This document shows, one piece after another, positions 1 to 6,724 of a DNA stretch of 14,639 bases. Under the pieces are notes generated by a model. That model was not told the origin of the DNA. It worked only from the letters and a program-made list of their open reading frames with translations, and did no database searches. Numbering within the stretch: the stretch's first letter is position 1; every line of letters begins with the position of its first letter. The stretch is taken from contig DDXW01000074.1 in the NCBI GenBank assembly GCA_002347285.1, positions 1 through 14,639 on the forward strand, read 5' to 3'. The stretch comes from Rhodocyclaceae bacterium UBA2250. GTDB taxonomy: Bacteria > Pseudomonadota > Gammaproteobacteria > Burkholderiales > Rhodocyclaceae. The position numbers were made by a program, and so were the translations under genes.

Positions 1-131
1 AGCGGGTCATGGCAGATGGTGATGCCGCGTTGCTGTATGGCGGTTATCAAGCCCCCCTGAAAGGACGCGGGACCGCCCAGCCCCAGTTTATTCGGGAGGA
101 TGCAAATCTTCTGCGACTGGAATTGATTCAC
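1..131 (-). CDS. Glycosyltransferase (GT4-like), N-terminal fragment cut by window edge
   Basis: This is the first 43 codons of a gene that runs off the left edge. The start is GTG at 131-129. The complement reads an AAAAAAGGG ribosome-binding site about 6 bases before it, which decides this start. The translation begins VNQFQSQKICILPNKLG, followed by LGGPASFQGG. A hydrophobic first strand followed by a Gly-rich GGPASF loop is how many family-4 (GT-B fold) glycosyltransferases begin, where that loop sits at the nucleotide-sugar/acceptor cleft. It starts 13 bases after the stop of the WecB-containing frame, so the two were probably co-transcribed in a surface-polysaccharide operon: WecB makes UDP-ManNAc and a glycosyltransferase transfers sugars onto the growing lipid-linked chain. 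The family call rests on about 40 residues, so the sugar and acceptor cannot be named. Confidence 0.6.
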   Translation of the reverse strand, partial: MNQFQSQKICILPNKLGLGGPASFQGGLITAIQQRGITICHDP

Positions 132-144
132 ACTTAACCCTTTT

Positions 145-1173
145 TTATGCCGTCGCGGAGCGCTCAGGTTGATGGAGGAGCGCTTCCACGATCCTGCCCG
201 CGGCTTTACCATCACCAAAAAGGCTGGTCACCCGTGCCATCTCCGCGTACGCGTCGGGGTCGTCCAGAAGCCGCGAGGCTTCACGCACGATTCCATCGGT
301 ATTTGAACCCACCAGCCTGAGCACACCGGCGTCAACACCTTCCGGTCGCTCGGTCACCTCGCGCAGTACCAGCGCGGGCTTGCCAAGACCGCTGGCTTCC
401 TCCTGGATGCCGCCGGAATCCGTGAGAACGATAGCCGAATTTTTTATCAGGTGAATCAGGGAAATATAATCCAGCGGTTTGATGAGGCTGATTTCCGGAA
501 CGCCATCCAGCAGCCGGTATACCGGTTCCTGGATGTTCGGGTTGAGATGCACCGGGTATACGATGCGCAGGTCGTTGCCGTATCTTTGACTGAGCTGTTT
601 TATTGCCGCGCAAATGCGTTCAATCGGTTCGCCAAAATTCTCGCGGCGGTGCGCCGTAACCAACACCAGCCGCCTGCCGCCGGGACGGACCCCCCACTCC
701 TCCAGCCACGCTCTCACCTGCGGCGGCGTATCCGTGCGGATGATCTGCTGCAGGGCATCGATGACCGTGTTGCCGGTCACCTTGATGCGCGCTTCTGGCA
801 CGCCCTCGCGCAGCAGGTTATCGCGGCTGCGTTCGGTAGGTGCAAAGTGCAGGTCAGCCAGTACAGTGGTGAGGTGGCGGTTGATCTCCTCAGGAAAAGG
901 CTGACGCTTGTCACCGGTGCGCAAGCCGGCCTCAACATGCCCTACCCGGATGCCGCGGTAAAAGGAAGCCAGCGCGGCCGCCATTACGGTGGTCGTATCT
1001 CCCTGCACCAACACCCAATCCGGTTTCTCCTTCGCCAGAACCGGGTCAAGGCGGGTGAGGATGCCGGCGGTAAGGTCCGCCAGCGACTGGTCAGGGCGCA
1101 TCAGGTCCAGGTCATGGTCAGGCTGGATGTGGAACAACTCAAGCACCTGGTCGAGCATTTCGCGGTGCTGGGC
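145..1173 (-). other. wecB: WecB (UDP-GlcNAc 2-epimerase) module of the fusion, missing its N-terminus
   Basis: Residues 627-968 match non-hydrolysing UDP-N-acetylglucosamine 2-epimerase, the cytoplasmic GT-B-fold enzyme that converts UDP-GlcNAc to UDP-ManNAc for surface polysaccharide. Visible family signatures are AQHREMLDQVL, VQGDTTT, GHVEAGLRTGD, FPEEINR, TGNTVIDAL, TAHRREN, YPVHLNPN, LTDSGGIQEEA, KPALVLREVTERPE and the C-terminal GDGKAAGRI. The first missing part is the GTRPEAIK loop that binds the nucleotide sugar. The C-terminus is complete, ending at TAA 147-145. The DNA is less GC-rich than the ATPase part: I count 40% GC in bases 421-480 against 75% in 2101-2160. Confidence 0.9.
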
Positions 1174-3051
1174 GCCGTCGCCGGTCATCGCGACGATTTC
1201 GCCGTTCGCCTGCAGCGCCTGCACCAGCCGCAGCTTCTGTTCGGGCTCGATGCGCGCGAACACGTCGGTGTCGCGGACCGCGGCGGCGAGCGCCGCGGCG
1301 TCGAGCCGCGCCAGCTCGCGTCCGGTCAGTGCCCGCCCGCCGTCCTGCACGATGTTGAGCTGCCGCGCGATCGCCAGCGCGGTGTCGGCGTGGTCGCCGG
1401 TGATCATCTTCACCCGGATGCCGGCCCGATGGCAGGTCTTCACCGCCGCGACGGCGCGCGGCCGCGGCGGATCGATCATGCCGACCAGGCCGAGGAATTC
1501 GAGCCCGGTGGCGATGTCCTCTGCCGCCAGGCTGTCGGAATCGGTGATCCGGCGACCCAATGCCAGCACGCGCATGCCCTGGCGCGCCAGCTCGCTCGCC
1601 GCGGCCGCGATGGCGCCACGGTCCGCCTCGGCCAGCTCCGTGCAGGCCGGTAGCAGCTTCTCGAGCGCGCCCTTGCAGTAGATGATGCGTTCGCCGCCGA
1701 CCGCGTGCAGCGTCGCCATCGTCTGGCGCGCCGAGTCGAAGGGCAGTTCGTCGAGGCGCGGGCACAGCGCTTCGACGGTCGCTTCGTCGAGCCCGGCCTT
1801 CTTCGCCGCGACGATCAGCGCCGCCTCGGTCGGGTCGCCGCTGATGCACCACTCGCCGTGTTCGCGGTGCAGGCTGGCGTCGTTGCAGAGCAGGCCGGCC
1901 AGCAGGGTCTCCCGGACCGGGCCGGCCGCCTCGCCGGCGCCGGGTTTTTCGCCCGCCAGCCGTAACTCGCCCTCGGGCGCATAGCCGTGGCCGGTGATTT
2001 CGTAAAGCTGGCCGTCCGCCCACAGCGCGCGCACCGTCATCGCGTTCTCGGTCAGCGTGCCGGTCTTGTCCGAGCAGATCACCGTGGTGCTGCCGAGCGC
2101 CTCGACGGCCGGCAGCTGGCGCACGATGGCGCGGCGCTTCGCCATGCGCGTGACGCCGATCGCCAGCGTGATGGTGATCGCCGCCGGCAGTCCTTCGGGG
2201 ATGGCGCCGACCGCGAGCGCCACGGCGGCGATGAACATGTCGAAGGCCGTCTCGCCGCGCAGGATGCCGATGGCGAAGGTGAGCGCCGCCAGCGCGAGGA
2301 TCGCCCACAGCAGCCACTGCGCGAAAGCCGCCATCTTGCGCGTCAGCGGCGTGGCGAGGTCGGGCGCGGCGGCGATCAGGCCGGAGATGCGGCCGGTCTC
2401 GGTACCGGCGCCGGTGGCGACGACCAGGCCGACGCCGCTGCCGCCGACCACCGCCGTGCCGGCGTAGGCCATGTTGCGGCGGTCGGCCAGCGGCGTGTCG
2501 GCGGGCAGCGGCGCGTGGAGCTTGTCGACCGGCAGCGACTCGCCGGTGAGCGCCGCCTCGACGGTGCGCAGTTCCTTGCCGGACAGCAGGCGCAGGTCGG
2601 CCGGCACCTTGTCGCCGGCCGCCAGATGCACGATGTCGCCCGGCACCAGATGCACGGCGTCCATGCGCCGCTTGCGTCCGCCGCGCAGCACCGTCACTTC
2701 GGTGGCGACGCTCTTCGCCAGCGCGGCCAGCGCGGCGGCAGCCTTGCCTTCCTGCAGAAAGCCGATCAATGCATTGACGACGACGACGCCGAGGATCACG
2801 CCGGCGTCCACCCATTCGCCGAGAAAGGCGGTGACGCTGCCGGCGGCGATCAGCACCAGCACCAGCGGGGCGAGCAGCTGGTCGGTCAGCCGCGCCCAGG
2901 CGCTCCTGCCCGGCTGCTCGGGCGGCCGGTTCGGGCCGTGCTGCCGCAGGCGCCGCTCCGCTTCCGCGTCGGAGAGCCCGTGCTGCACCTCGACGCCATG
3001 ATGGGCCAGGGCATCGGCGGGGGGCAGGGCGTGCCAGTCTGATGTGTTCAT
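145..3051 (-). CDS. In-frame fusion: truncated P2-type cation ATPase joined to truncated UDP-GlcNAc 2-epimerase
   Basis: One open frame of 968 codons joins two unrelated proteins. Residues 1-626 are a P-type ATPase of the SERCA/PMR1-like class: N-terminal cytoplasmic segment, M1-M2 (about 58-100), TGES (169-172) in the actuator domain, M3-M4 with PEGLP (285-289), phosphorylation loop DKTGT (Asp328), nucleotide-site KGAL (Lys460), DPPR (527-530) and TGDH (551-554). The frame stops being ATPase inside TGDG (623-626), where VNDAP and M5-M10 should follow. From residue 627 it is WecB, aligning with E. coli WecB from about Ala37 to the end. It keeps Asp685, Glu707, Glu721 and His801, the equivalents of the known catalytic residues Asp95, Glu117, Glu131 and His213. 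Each half lacks parts essential to its family: the ion-binding helices M5-M6 in one, the GTRPE nucleotide loop in the other. So neither is likely to be active. The Shine-Dalgarno for the ATPase start is weak. A chimeric assembly is as likely as a real gene. Confidence 0.85.
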   Translation of the reverse strand: MNTSDWHALPPADALAHHGVEVQHGLSDAEAERRLRQHGPNRPPEQPGRSAWARLTDQLLAPLVLVLIAAGSVTAFLGEWVDAGVILGVVVVNALIGFLQEGKAAAALAALAKSVATEVTVLRGGRKRRMDAVHLVPGDIVHLAAGDKVPADLRLLSGKELRTVEAALTGESLPVDKLHAPLPADTPLADRRNMAYAGTAVVGGSGVGLVVATGAGTETGRISGLIAAAPDLATPLTRKMAAFAQWLLWAILALAALTFAIGILRGETAFDMFIAAVALAVGAIPEGLPAAITITLAIGVTRMAKRRAIVRQLPAVEALGSTTVICSDKTGTLTENAMTVRALWADGQLYEITGHGYAPEGELRLAGEKPGAGEAAGPVRETLLAGLLCNDASLHREHGEWCISGDPTEAALIVAAKKAGLDEATVEALCPRLDELPFDSARQTMATLHAVGGERIIYCKGALEKLLPACTELAEADRGAIAAAASELARQGMRVLALGRRITDSDSLAAEDIATGLEFLGLVGMIDPPRPRAVAAVKTCHRAGIRVKMITGDHADTALAIARQLNIVQDGGRALTGRELARLDAAALAAAVRDTDVFARIEPEQKLRLVQALQANGEIVAMTGDGAQHREMLDQVLELFHIQPDHDLDLMRPDQSLADLTAGILTRLDPVLAKEKPDWVLVQGDTTTVMAAALASFYRGIRVGHVEAGLRTGDKRQPFPEEINRHLTTVLADLHFAPTERSRDNLLREGVPEARIKVTGNTVIDALQQIIRTDTPPQVRAWLEEWGVRPGGRRLVLVTAHRRENFGEPIERICAAIKQLSQRYGNDLRIVYPVHLNPNIQEPVYRLLDGVPEISLIKPLDYISLIHLIKNSAIVLTDSGGIQEEASGLGKPALVLREVTERPEGVDAGVLRLVGSNTDGIVREASRLLDDPDAYAEMARVTSLFGDGKAAGRIVEALLHQPERSATA
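1174..3051 (-). other. P2-type ATPase module of the fusion (A, N and most of P domain, M1-M4)
   Basis: This part encodes residues 1-626. The N-terminus (MNTSDWHALPPADALAHHGV) and the early hydrophobic pair with LTDQLLAPLVLVLIAAG are typical of bacterial Ca2+/Mn2+- or Na+/K+-type P2 ATPases (cation ATPase N, E1-E2 and hydrolase domains in order). An intact family member has about 880-910 residues with ten transmembrane helices, so about 270 residues are missing. The PEGLP in M4 fits a Ca2+-like pump, but the ion cannot be fixed because the M5-M6 ligands are absent. It is divergent from a tandem UspA gene across a 93-base gap, and P2 ATPase/UspA pairs are a plausible native context. The intact gene probably continued past position 1174 in the source genome. 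Confidence 0.85.
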
Positions 3052-3083
3052 GGTCCGGAGTCCGCGGCGCAGGCAAGGCGGTT

Positions 3084-3111
3084 TTGCATCATGGGTATTG
3101 GCAGGTATGCT
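3084..3111 (+). promoter_or_regulatory. Possible sigma70-type promoter for the tandem UspA gene
   Basis: TTGCAT (3084-3089) and TATGCT (3106-3111) each match four of six consensus positions and lie 16 bases apart, in the 93-base gap between the divergent ATPase and UspA starts. Transcription would begin near 3118, about 27 bases before the ATG. This is a moderate match found by eye. Confidence 0.3.
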
Positions 3112-3144
3112 TCGTCCGGATGGTACGACAGGAAGGGAGCGAAG

Positions 3145-4032
3145 ATGGAAGTCAGGCGTATTCTGGCGGCGACCGATTTCTCGCGCACCGCCGAGGCGGC
3201 GACGCGCCGCGCCGCCATGCTGGCGAAGGCCGGCGGAGCGGAACTGGAGGTCGTGCATGCCATCTACCTGCCGCCGCTCGCCGAGACCTGGCGCAAGTTG
3301 GTCGAGGGCGAGGGGATCACCGAGGAGCGGCTGCGCGCCAACGCCGCCGAGCGCTTGGCCGAACTGGCGGCCAACACGGCGAAGCGCACCGGCGCGACGC
3401 CCGCGACGCGCGTGCTGGGCGGCAAGGCCGCCCCGGCGCTGACCGACTGGGCGCGCGAGAGCGCTGCCGACCTGATCGTCGTCGGCGCGCACGGCGAGCA
3501 CTTGCTGCTCGACCTGTTCGTCGGCTCGACCGCGCTCAAGCTGCTGCGGCTGGCGACCGTCCCGGTGCTGCTCATCAAGCAGACGCCGCCGTTCGAGTAC
3601 GAGCGCGTGCTGATCGCCACCGACTTCTCGCCGGCGGCGCGCGCGGCGGCGAATTTCGTCGCTCGGCTGCTGCCGGATGCCGACCTGTATCTGTTCCATG
3701 CCTTCGAGGCGCCGTTCGAGCGCCAGATGGTCTATGCCGGCAGCGACGACGAGGTGGTCGACCACTATCGCCGTCTCGGCGAGGCCGAGGCGAAGCGCCA
3801 GATGGACGAATTCGTCGCCACCCTCGAGACGCCCGAGCGTTTCGGCCGCAAGGTGCGGCATGGCTATGCGCCGGCGCTGATCAACCAGTACGCCGCCGAG
3901 ATGGGGATGGACCTGCTGGTGATCGGGGCGCACCGCCAGTCGGAGCTCGCCGCCGTGCTGCTCGGCAGCGTCGCCTCGCATCTCGTCACCGAGTCGCGCA
4001 CCGACCTGCTGCTGGTGCCTTCCGCCGACTGA
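3145..4032 (+). CDS. Tandem universal stress protein (two UspA domains)
   Basis: This 295-residue cytoplasmic protein has two Usp domains in tandem (about 1-146 and 153-293), each starting with the strand pattern RILAATDFS / RVLIATDFS. Domain 1 carries the complete ATP-binding signature G-x2-G-x9-G-S/T (Gly114, Gly117, Gly127-Ser128, in VVGAHGEHLLLDLFVGS). Domain 2 has the same stretch (VIGAHRQSELAAVLLGS) but Arg264 replaces the second Gly, so it may not bind ATP normally. Tandem Usp proteins usually form an internal pseudo-dimer and help survival under energy, oxidative or ion stress; the exact role is unknown. The ATG at 3145 is chosen because GGAAGGGA lies just upstream at 3131-3138. An in-frame ATG at 3091 has no such site. 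It ends 7 bases before the stop of the convergent 79-residue membrane protein gene. Confidence 0.9.
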   Translation: MEVRRILAATDFSRTAEAATRRAAMLAKAGGAELEVVHAIYLPPLAETWRKLVEGEGITEERLRANAAERLAELAANTAKRTGATPATRVLGGKAAPALTDWARESAADLIVVGAHGEHLLLDLFVGSTALKLLRLATVPVLLIKQTPPFEYERVLIATDFSPAARAAANFVARLLPDADLYLFHAFEAPFERQMVYAGSDDEVVDHYRRLGEAEAKRQMDEFVATLETPERFGRKVRHGYAPALINQYAAEMGMDLLVIGAHRQSELAAVLLGSVASHLVTESRTDLLLVPSAD

Positions 4033-4039
4033 ACCGTCT

Positions 4040-4279
4040 TCAGGCGGCGGGCGGCGGCTTGTCTTCCGGCGGCAGCGGCGGCAGCGGCCGGCTCATCTCG
4101 TAGAGCACGATCGCCGCGCTGAAGAAGAAGAAGGTGGTGGCGCCCAGGCTGCCGGTGATGATCTGCTTGGCGCCGGTCTGCCAGAACCACAGGGTGGCGC
4201 CGAAGGTCAGGATGCCGCAGGTCAGGCTGCAGCCTGCGGCGACGAGGGAAATCTTCTTGAGGGTGCCGCGTTGGCTCAT
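4040..4279 (-). CDS. Small two-helix membrane protein with proline-rich tail, coupled to the antiporter gene
   Basis: This 79-residue protein is not one I recognise. It has a short basic N-terminus (MSQRGTLKK), a hydrophobic helix at about 10-33 containing two cysteines (Cys17, Cys21), a second helix at about 40-61 with a run of four phenylalanines, and a hydrophilic Pro-rich tail (PLPPLPPEDKPPP). Both ends probably face the cytoplasm, judging by the positive charges before helix 1. The ATG (4279-4277) overlaps the TGA of the upstream KefB-like gene by two bases (ATGA), and AGGAAC precedes it. The two are therefore almost certainly translated together. A role as an accessory subunit of the antiporter is inference from this coupling. 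Known KefF/KefG partners are soluble oxidoreductase-like proteins, so it is not one of those. Confidence 0.75.
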   Translation of the reverse strand: MSQRGTLKKISLVAAGCSLTCGILTFGATLWFWQTGAKQIITGSLGATTFFFFSAAIVLYEMSRPLPPLPPEDKPPPAA

Positions 4280-6033
4280 GATTGTTCCTGCTCCGGTTTG
4301 ACCTGCCCCGCGGCGTCGTAATACTCGCGCAGCGAAGCGTAGCGATTGGCGCGCGCGGTGCGCACCTGGCCGATCGCGCGTTCCATGGGCACGCCGATCT
4401 GGGCGAGCGTTTCCGCCGCGATCATCAGGCTGCCCTCGAGCACCTCGGGAATGACCTCGGTGGCGCCGGCCGCCTTGAGGGAGAGTACGGCGGTCTCGTC
4501 CGGCGCGCGCACGACGACCGGAATGTCGTCGCGCGTCTCGCGCACCTTGCGCACCACGCGCTCGGCCGAATGCACGTCGGGATAGGCGACTACCAGCGCG
4601 CGCGCGCGCCCGAGGCCGGCGGCCTGCAGCACCTCGCCGCGGTCGGCGCTGCCGAACACCAGCCTGCCGCCCGGCGGCACCGGGCGATTGAGCTGCTGCG
4701 GATCGACGTCGAGCGCGAGGAAGGGAATCTTCTCGCCGGCGAGGAATTCGGCGATGCGGCTGCCGGTGCGGCCGTAGCCGCAGATGATGACGTGGTCCTG
4801 CAGGCCGAAGCCGGCGACGGCGACGTCGTGGATCGCCTTCGCCTTGTGCGCCCAGTCGCCGTGCGCCATCTGGCCTGTCAGGCGCGCGGCGCGGTCGATC
4901 AGGAAGGGCGCGACGAACATCGAGACCAGCATCGCGGAGAGGGTGAGCTGGAACACGTCGGTGCCGATCAGCTTCAGCTCGTGGGCGAGGCCGATCAGCA
5001 CCAGGCCGAACTCGCCCGCCTGCGCGAGCTGGGCGGCGGTGCGCAGCGCGACGTTGAGCGGGCTTCTCGCCGCCACGGCGATCGCCAGCACGACCAGCGC
5101 CTTGCCGGCCACCAGCAGGACCACGGCGAGCAGCAGGCGGTGCAGGTTGGCGAAGACGAAGCCGAGGTCGAGCAGCATACCGACGGTGACGAAGAACAGG
5201 CCGAGCAGCATGTCGCGGAAGGGCCGGATGTCGGCCTCGACCTGGTGGCGGTAGATCGTCTCGGAGATCAGCATGCCGCCGACGAAGGCGCCGAGCGCCA
5301 GCGACAGTCCGGCGCGGCCGGTGGCATAGGCGAGTGCGATCACCAGCCACAGCGTGGCGAGGACGAACAGCTCCTCGGAGCGCTGGCGGGCGACGGCATC
5401 GAAGATGCGCCGGATCCATTTCTGCCCGACCCAGACCAGCAGCGCCAGCACCAGCAGCGCCTGCGACAGCGCGATACCCAGCGAGTTCGCCAGATCGCCG
5501 CCCGGCTGGGCAAGGGCGGGGAACAGGATCAGGCAGGGCACCACGGCGATGTCCTGGAACAGCAGCACGCCCATGGTCTGGCGTCCCGAACGCGAATGCA
5601 GCTCGAAGCGCTCGGACAGCATCTTGGCGACGATCGCGGTCGAGGACATCGCCACCGCCAGCCCGACCGCGAGGCCGGCGCGCCAGCCCTGGTCGTAGCC
5701 GAACCAGGTGACGACGGCCGTCAGCGCCGCCGTGGCGCCCATCTGCGCCGCGCCGAAGCCGAACACCAGCTGGCGCATCGCCCGCAGCTTCTGCAGGCTG
5801 AACTCGAGGCCGATCGAGAACATCAGGAACACGACGCCGAACTCGGCGAACGCCTCGACCTCGTGGCTTTCCTGCAGGGCGGCGAGGCCGTGCGGGCCGA
5901 GCGCCATGCCGACGACCAGGTAGGCGAGCATCCCCGGCACGCGGAAACGGCGCGCCACCGCCAGCGCGACGACGGCGGCGGAGAGCAGGAACAGCAGCAG
6001 CAGCAGGTTTCCGTACATAAGGAGCGCGATCAT
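4276..6033 (-). CDS. KefB-like monovalent cation:proton antiporter (CPA2) with RCK/TrkA-N domain
   Basis: This is a 585-residue inner-membrane protein. Residues 1-385 form the sodium/hydrogen exchanger domain with about 12 helices. It contains AMSSTAIV (128-135), the unwound-helix region, and FQD (159-161), the Gln-Asp ion-site pair typical of KefB/KefC-type K+ efflux systems. After a linker, VIICGYGRTGSRI (415-427) begins a Rossmann TrkA-N/RCK domain (GxGxxG at 419-424), which in Kef proteins binds NAD(H) or glutathione adducts and gates transport. The most likely role is K+ (or Na+) export in exchange for H+ under electrophile, pH or osmotic stress. KefC-specific regulation cannot be read from sequence. 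The ATG at 6033 is chosen because MIALLMYGNLLLLLFLL opens the first helix; upstream ATG codons would add a polar, Arg-rich leader running into the lemA control region. No strong Shine-Dalgarno is visible. It overlaps the 79-residue gene by ATGA. Confidence 0.88.
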   Translation of the reverse strand: MIALLMYGNLLLLLFLLSAAVVALAVARRFRVPGMLAYLVVGMALGPHGLAALQESHEVEAFAEFGVVFLMFSIGLEFSLQKLRAMRQLVFGFGAAQMGATAALTAVVTWFGYDQGWRAGLAVGLAVAMSSTAIVAKMLSERFELHSRSGRQTMGVLLFQDIAVVPCLILFPALAQPGGDLANSLGIALSQALLVLALLVWVGQKWIRRIFDAVARQRSEELFVLATLWLVIALAYATGRAGLSLALGAFVGGMLISETIYRHQVEADIRPFRDMLLGLFFVTVGMLLDLGFVFANLHRLLLAVVLLVAGKALVVLAIAVAARSPLNVALRTAAQLAQAGEFGLVLIGLAHELKLIGTDVFQLTLSAMLVSMFVAPFLIDRAARLTGQMAHGDWAHKAKAIHDVAVAGFGLQDHVIICGYGRTGSRIAEFLAGEKIPFLALDVDPQQLNRPVPPGGRLVFGSADRGEVLQAAGLGRARALVVAYPDVHSAERVVRKVRETRDDIPVVVRAPDETAVLSLKAAGATEVIPEVLEGSLMIAAETLAQIGVPMERAIGQVRTARANRYASLREYYDAAGQVKPEQEQS

Positions 6034-6053
6034 AACCCGCCCCCGCCGCGCCT

Positions 6054-6067
6054 GCCGGCAATCCGGC
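6054..6067. promoter_or_regulatory. Short inverted repeat between the divergent kefB-like and lemA starts
   Basis: GCCGG (6054-6058) and CCGGC (6063-6067) are perfect 5-base arms around CAAT, within the 85-base divergent gap. It could be an operator half-site pair or chance in GC-rich DNA. No regulator gene is adjacent. Confidence 0.2.
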
Positions 6068-6081
6068 GCAAGCCGCTGGAA

Positions 6082-6087
6082 TAGAAT
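6082..6087 (+). promoter_or_regulatory. Likely -10 element for the lemA operon
   Basis: TAGAAT matches five of six positions of the -10 consensus and lies 31 bases before the lemA ATG, followed by a GC-rich stretch (CGGCCGC). No convincing -35 is seen at 16-18 bases upstream. Confidence 0.45.
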
Positions 6088-6118
6088 CGGCCGCAGTCGT
6101 CCGTCCATGGAGGTTCCC

Positions 6119-6724
6119 ATGAAATACCGTTTCGTCTTCCTGCTCGCCATTCTCGCCAGCCTGCTCTCGGGCTGCGGCTACAACCAGATCCAGGTCAATG
6201 ACGAAGCGGTGAATGCCGCCTGGTCCGAGGTGCTCAACCAGTACAAGCGCCGCGCCGACCTGATCCCGAACCTCGTCTCCGTCGTGCAGGGCTATGCCGC
6301 CCACGAGAAGGAGGTGCTCACCCGGGTCACCGAGGCGCGCGCCGGCGTCGCCGGCATCAAGGCGACGCCGGAGCTGATGAACGATCCGGCCGCCTTCGCC
6401 AAATTCCAGCAGGCGCAGGGCGAACTCGGTTCCGCGCTGGCGCGCTTGCTGGTGGTGGCCGAGAACTACCCGCAGCTCAAGGCCGACGCCAACTTCCGCG
6501 ACCTGCAGGCGCAGGTCGAGGGCACCGAGAACCGCATCGCCGTCGCGCGCAAGCGCTATATCGAGGCGGTGCAGGCCTACAACGTCGGCGTGCGCACCTT
6601 CCCCAACAACCTGACGGCGATGCTGTTCGGCTACAAGACCAAGGCCAGTTTCGCGCTCGAGGACGAAAAGGCCATCGCCGCGCCGCCGCCGATCCGTTTC
6701 GATACGGCACCCGCGCAGAAATAA
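6119..6724 (+). CDS. lemA: LemA family lipoprotein
   Basis: This 201-residue envelope protein has a lipoprotein signal peptide: basic start (MKYR), hydrophobic core and lipobox LSGC with the lipidated Cys at 19. The mature part starts with the family pattern YNQIQVNDEAVNAAWSEVLNQYKRRADLIPNLV and continues as a long four-helix bundle, ending with the conserved FGYKTKASFALEDEKA and a flexible tail. LemA proteins occur widely next to TPM-domain proteins. Their biochemical role is not established, and the context suggests membrane or envelope stress. The ATG at 6119 is chosen over the in-frame ATG at 6107 because GGAGG (6109-6113) sits five bases before it. The stop codon is directly followed by the ATG of the next gene, so the three genes 6119-8063 form one operon. 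Confidence 0.93.
   Translation: MKYRFVFLLAILASLLSGCGYNQIQVNDEAVNAAWSEVLNQYKRRADLIPNLVSVVQGYAAHEKEVLTRVTEARAGVAGIKATPELMNDPAAFAKFQQAQGELGSALARLLVVAENYPQLKADANFRDLQAQVEGTENRIAVARKRYIEAVQAYNVGVRTFPNNLTAMLFGYKTKASFALEDEKAIAAPPPIRFDTAPAQK

Noticed and set aside
3052..3981. Upstream extension of the fusion frame to an ATG at 3981
   Set aside because: It lies wholly antisense to the tandem UspA gene, has low-complexity Arg/Gln/Gly-rich composition, and the real ATPase N-terminus (MNTSDWHALPPADAL) begins at 3051.
4282..6084. 600-codon plus-strand frame opposite the KefB-like gene
   Set aside because: It is a Gln/His/Glu/Asp-rich antisense shadow. The minus-strand frame encodes a recognisable antiporter with exchanger and RCK domains.
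6034..6150. N-terminal extension of the KefB-like gene to 6150
   Set aside because: It is polar and Arg-rich, unlike a membrane-protein start, and it overlaps the lemA start and its control region.
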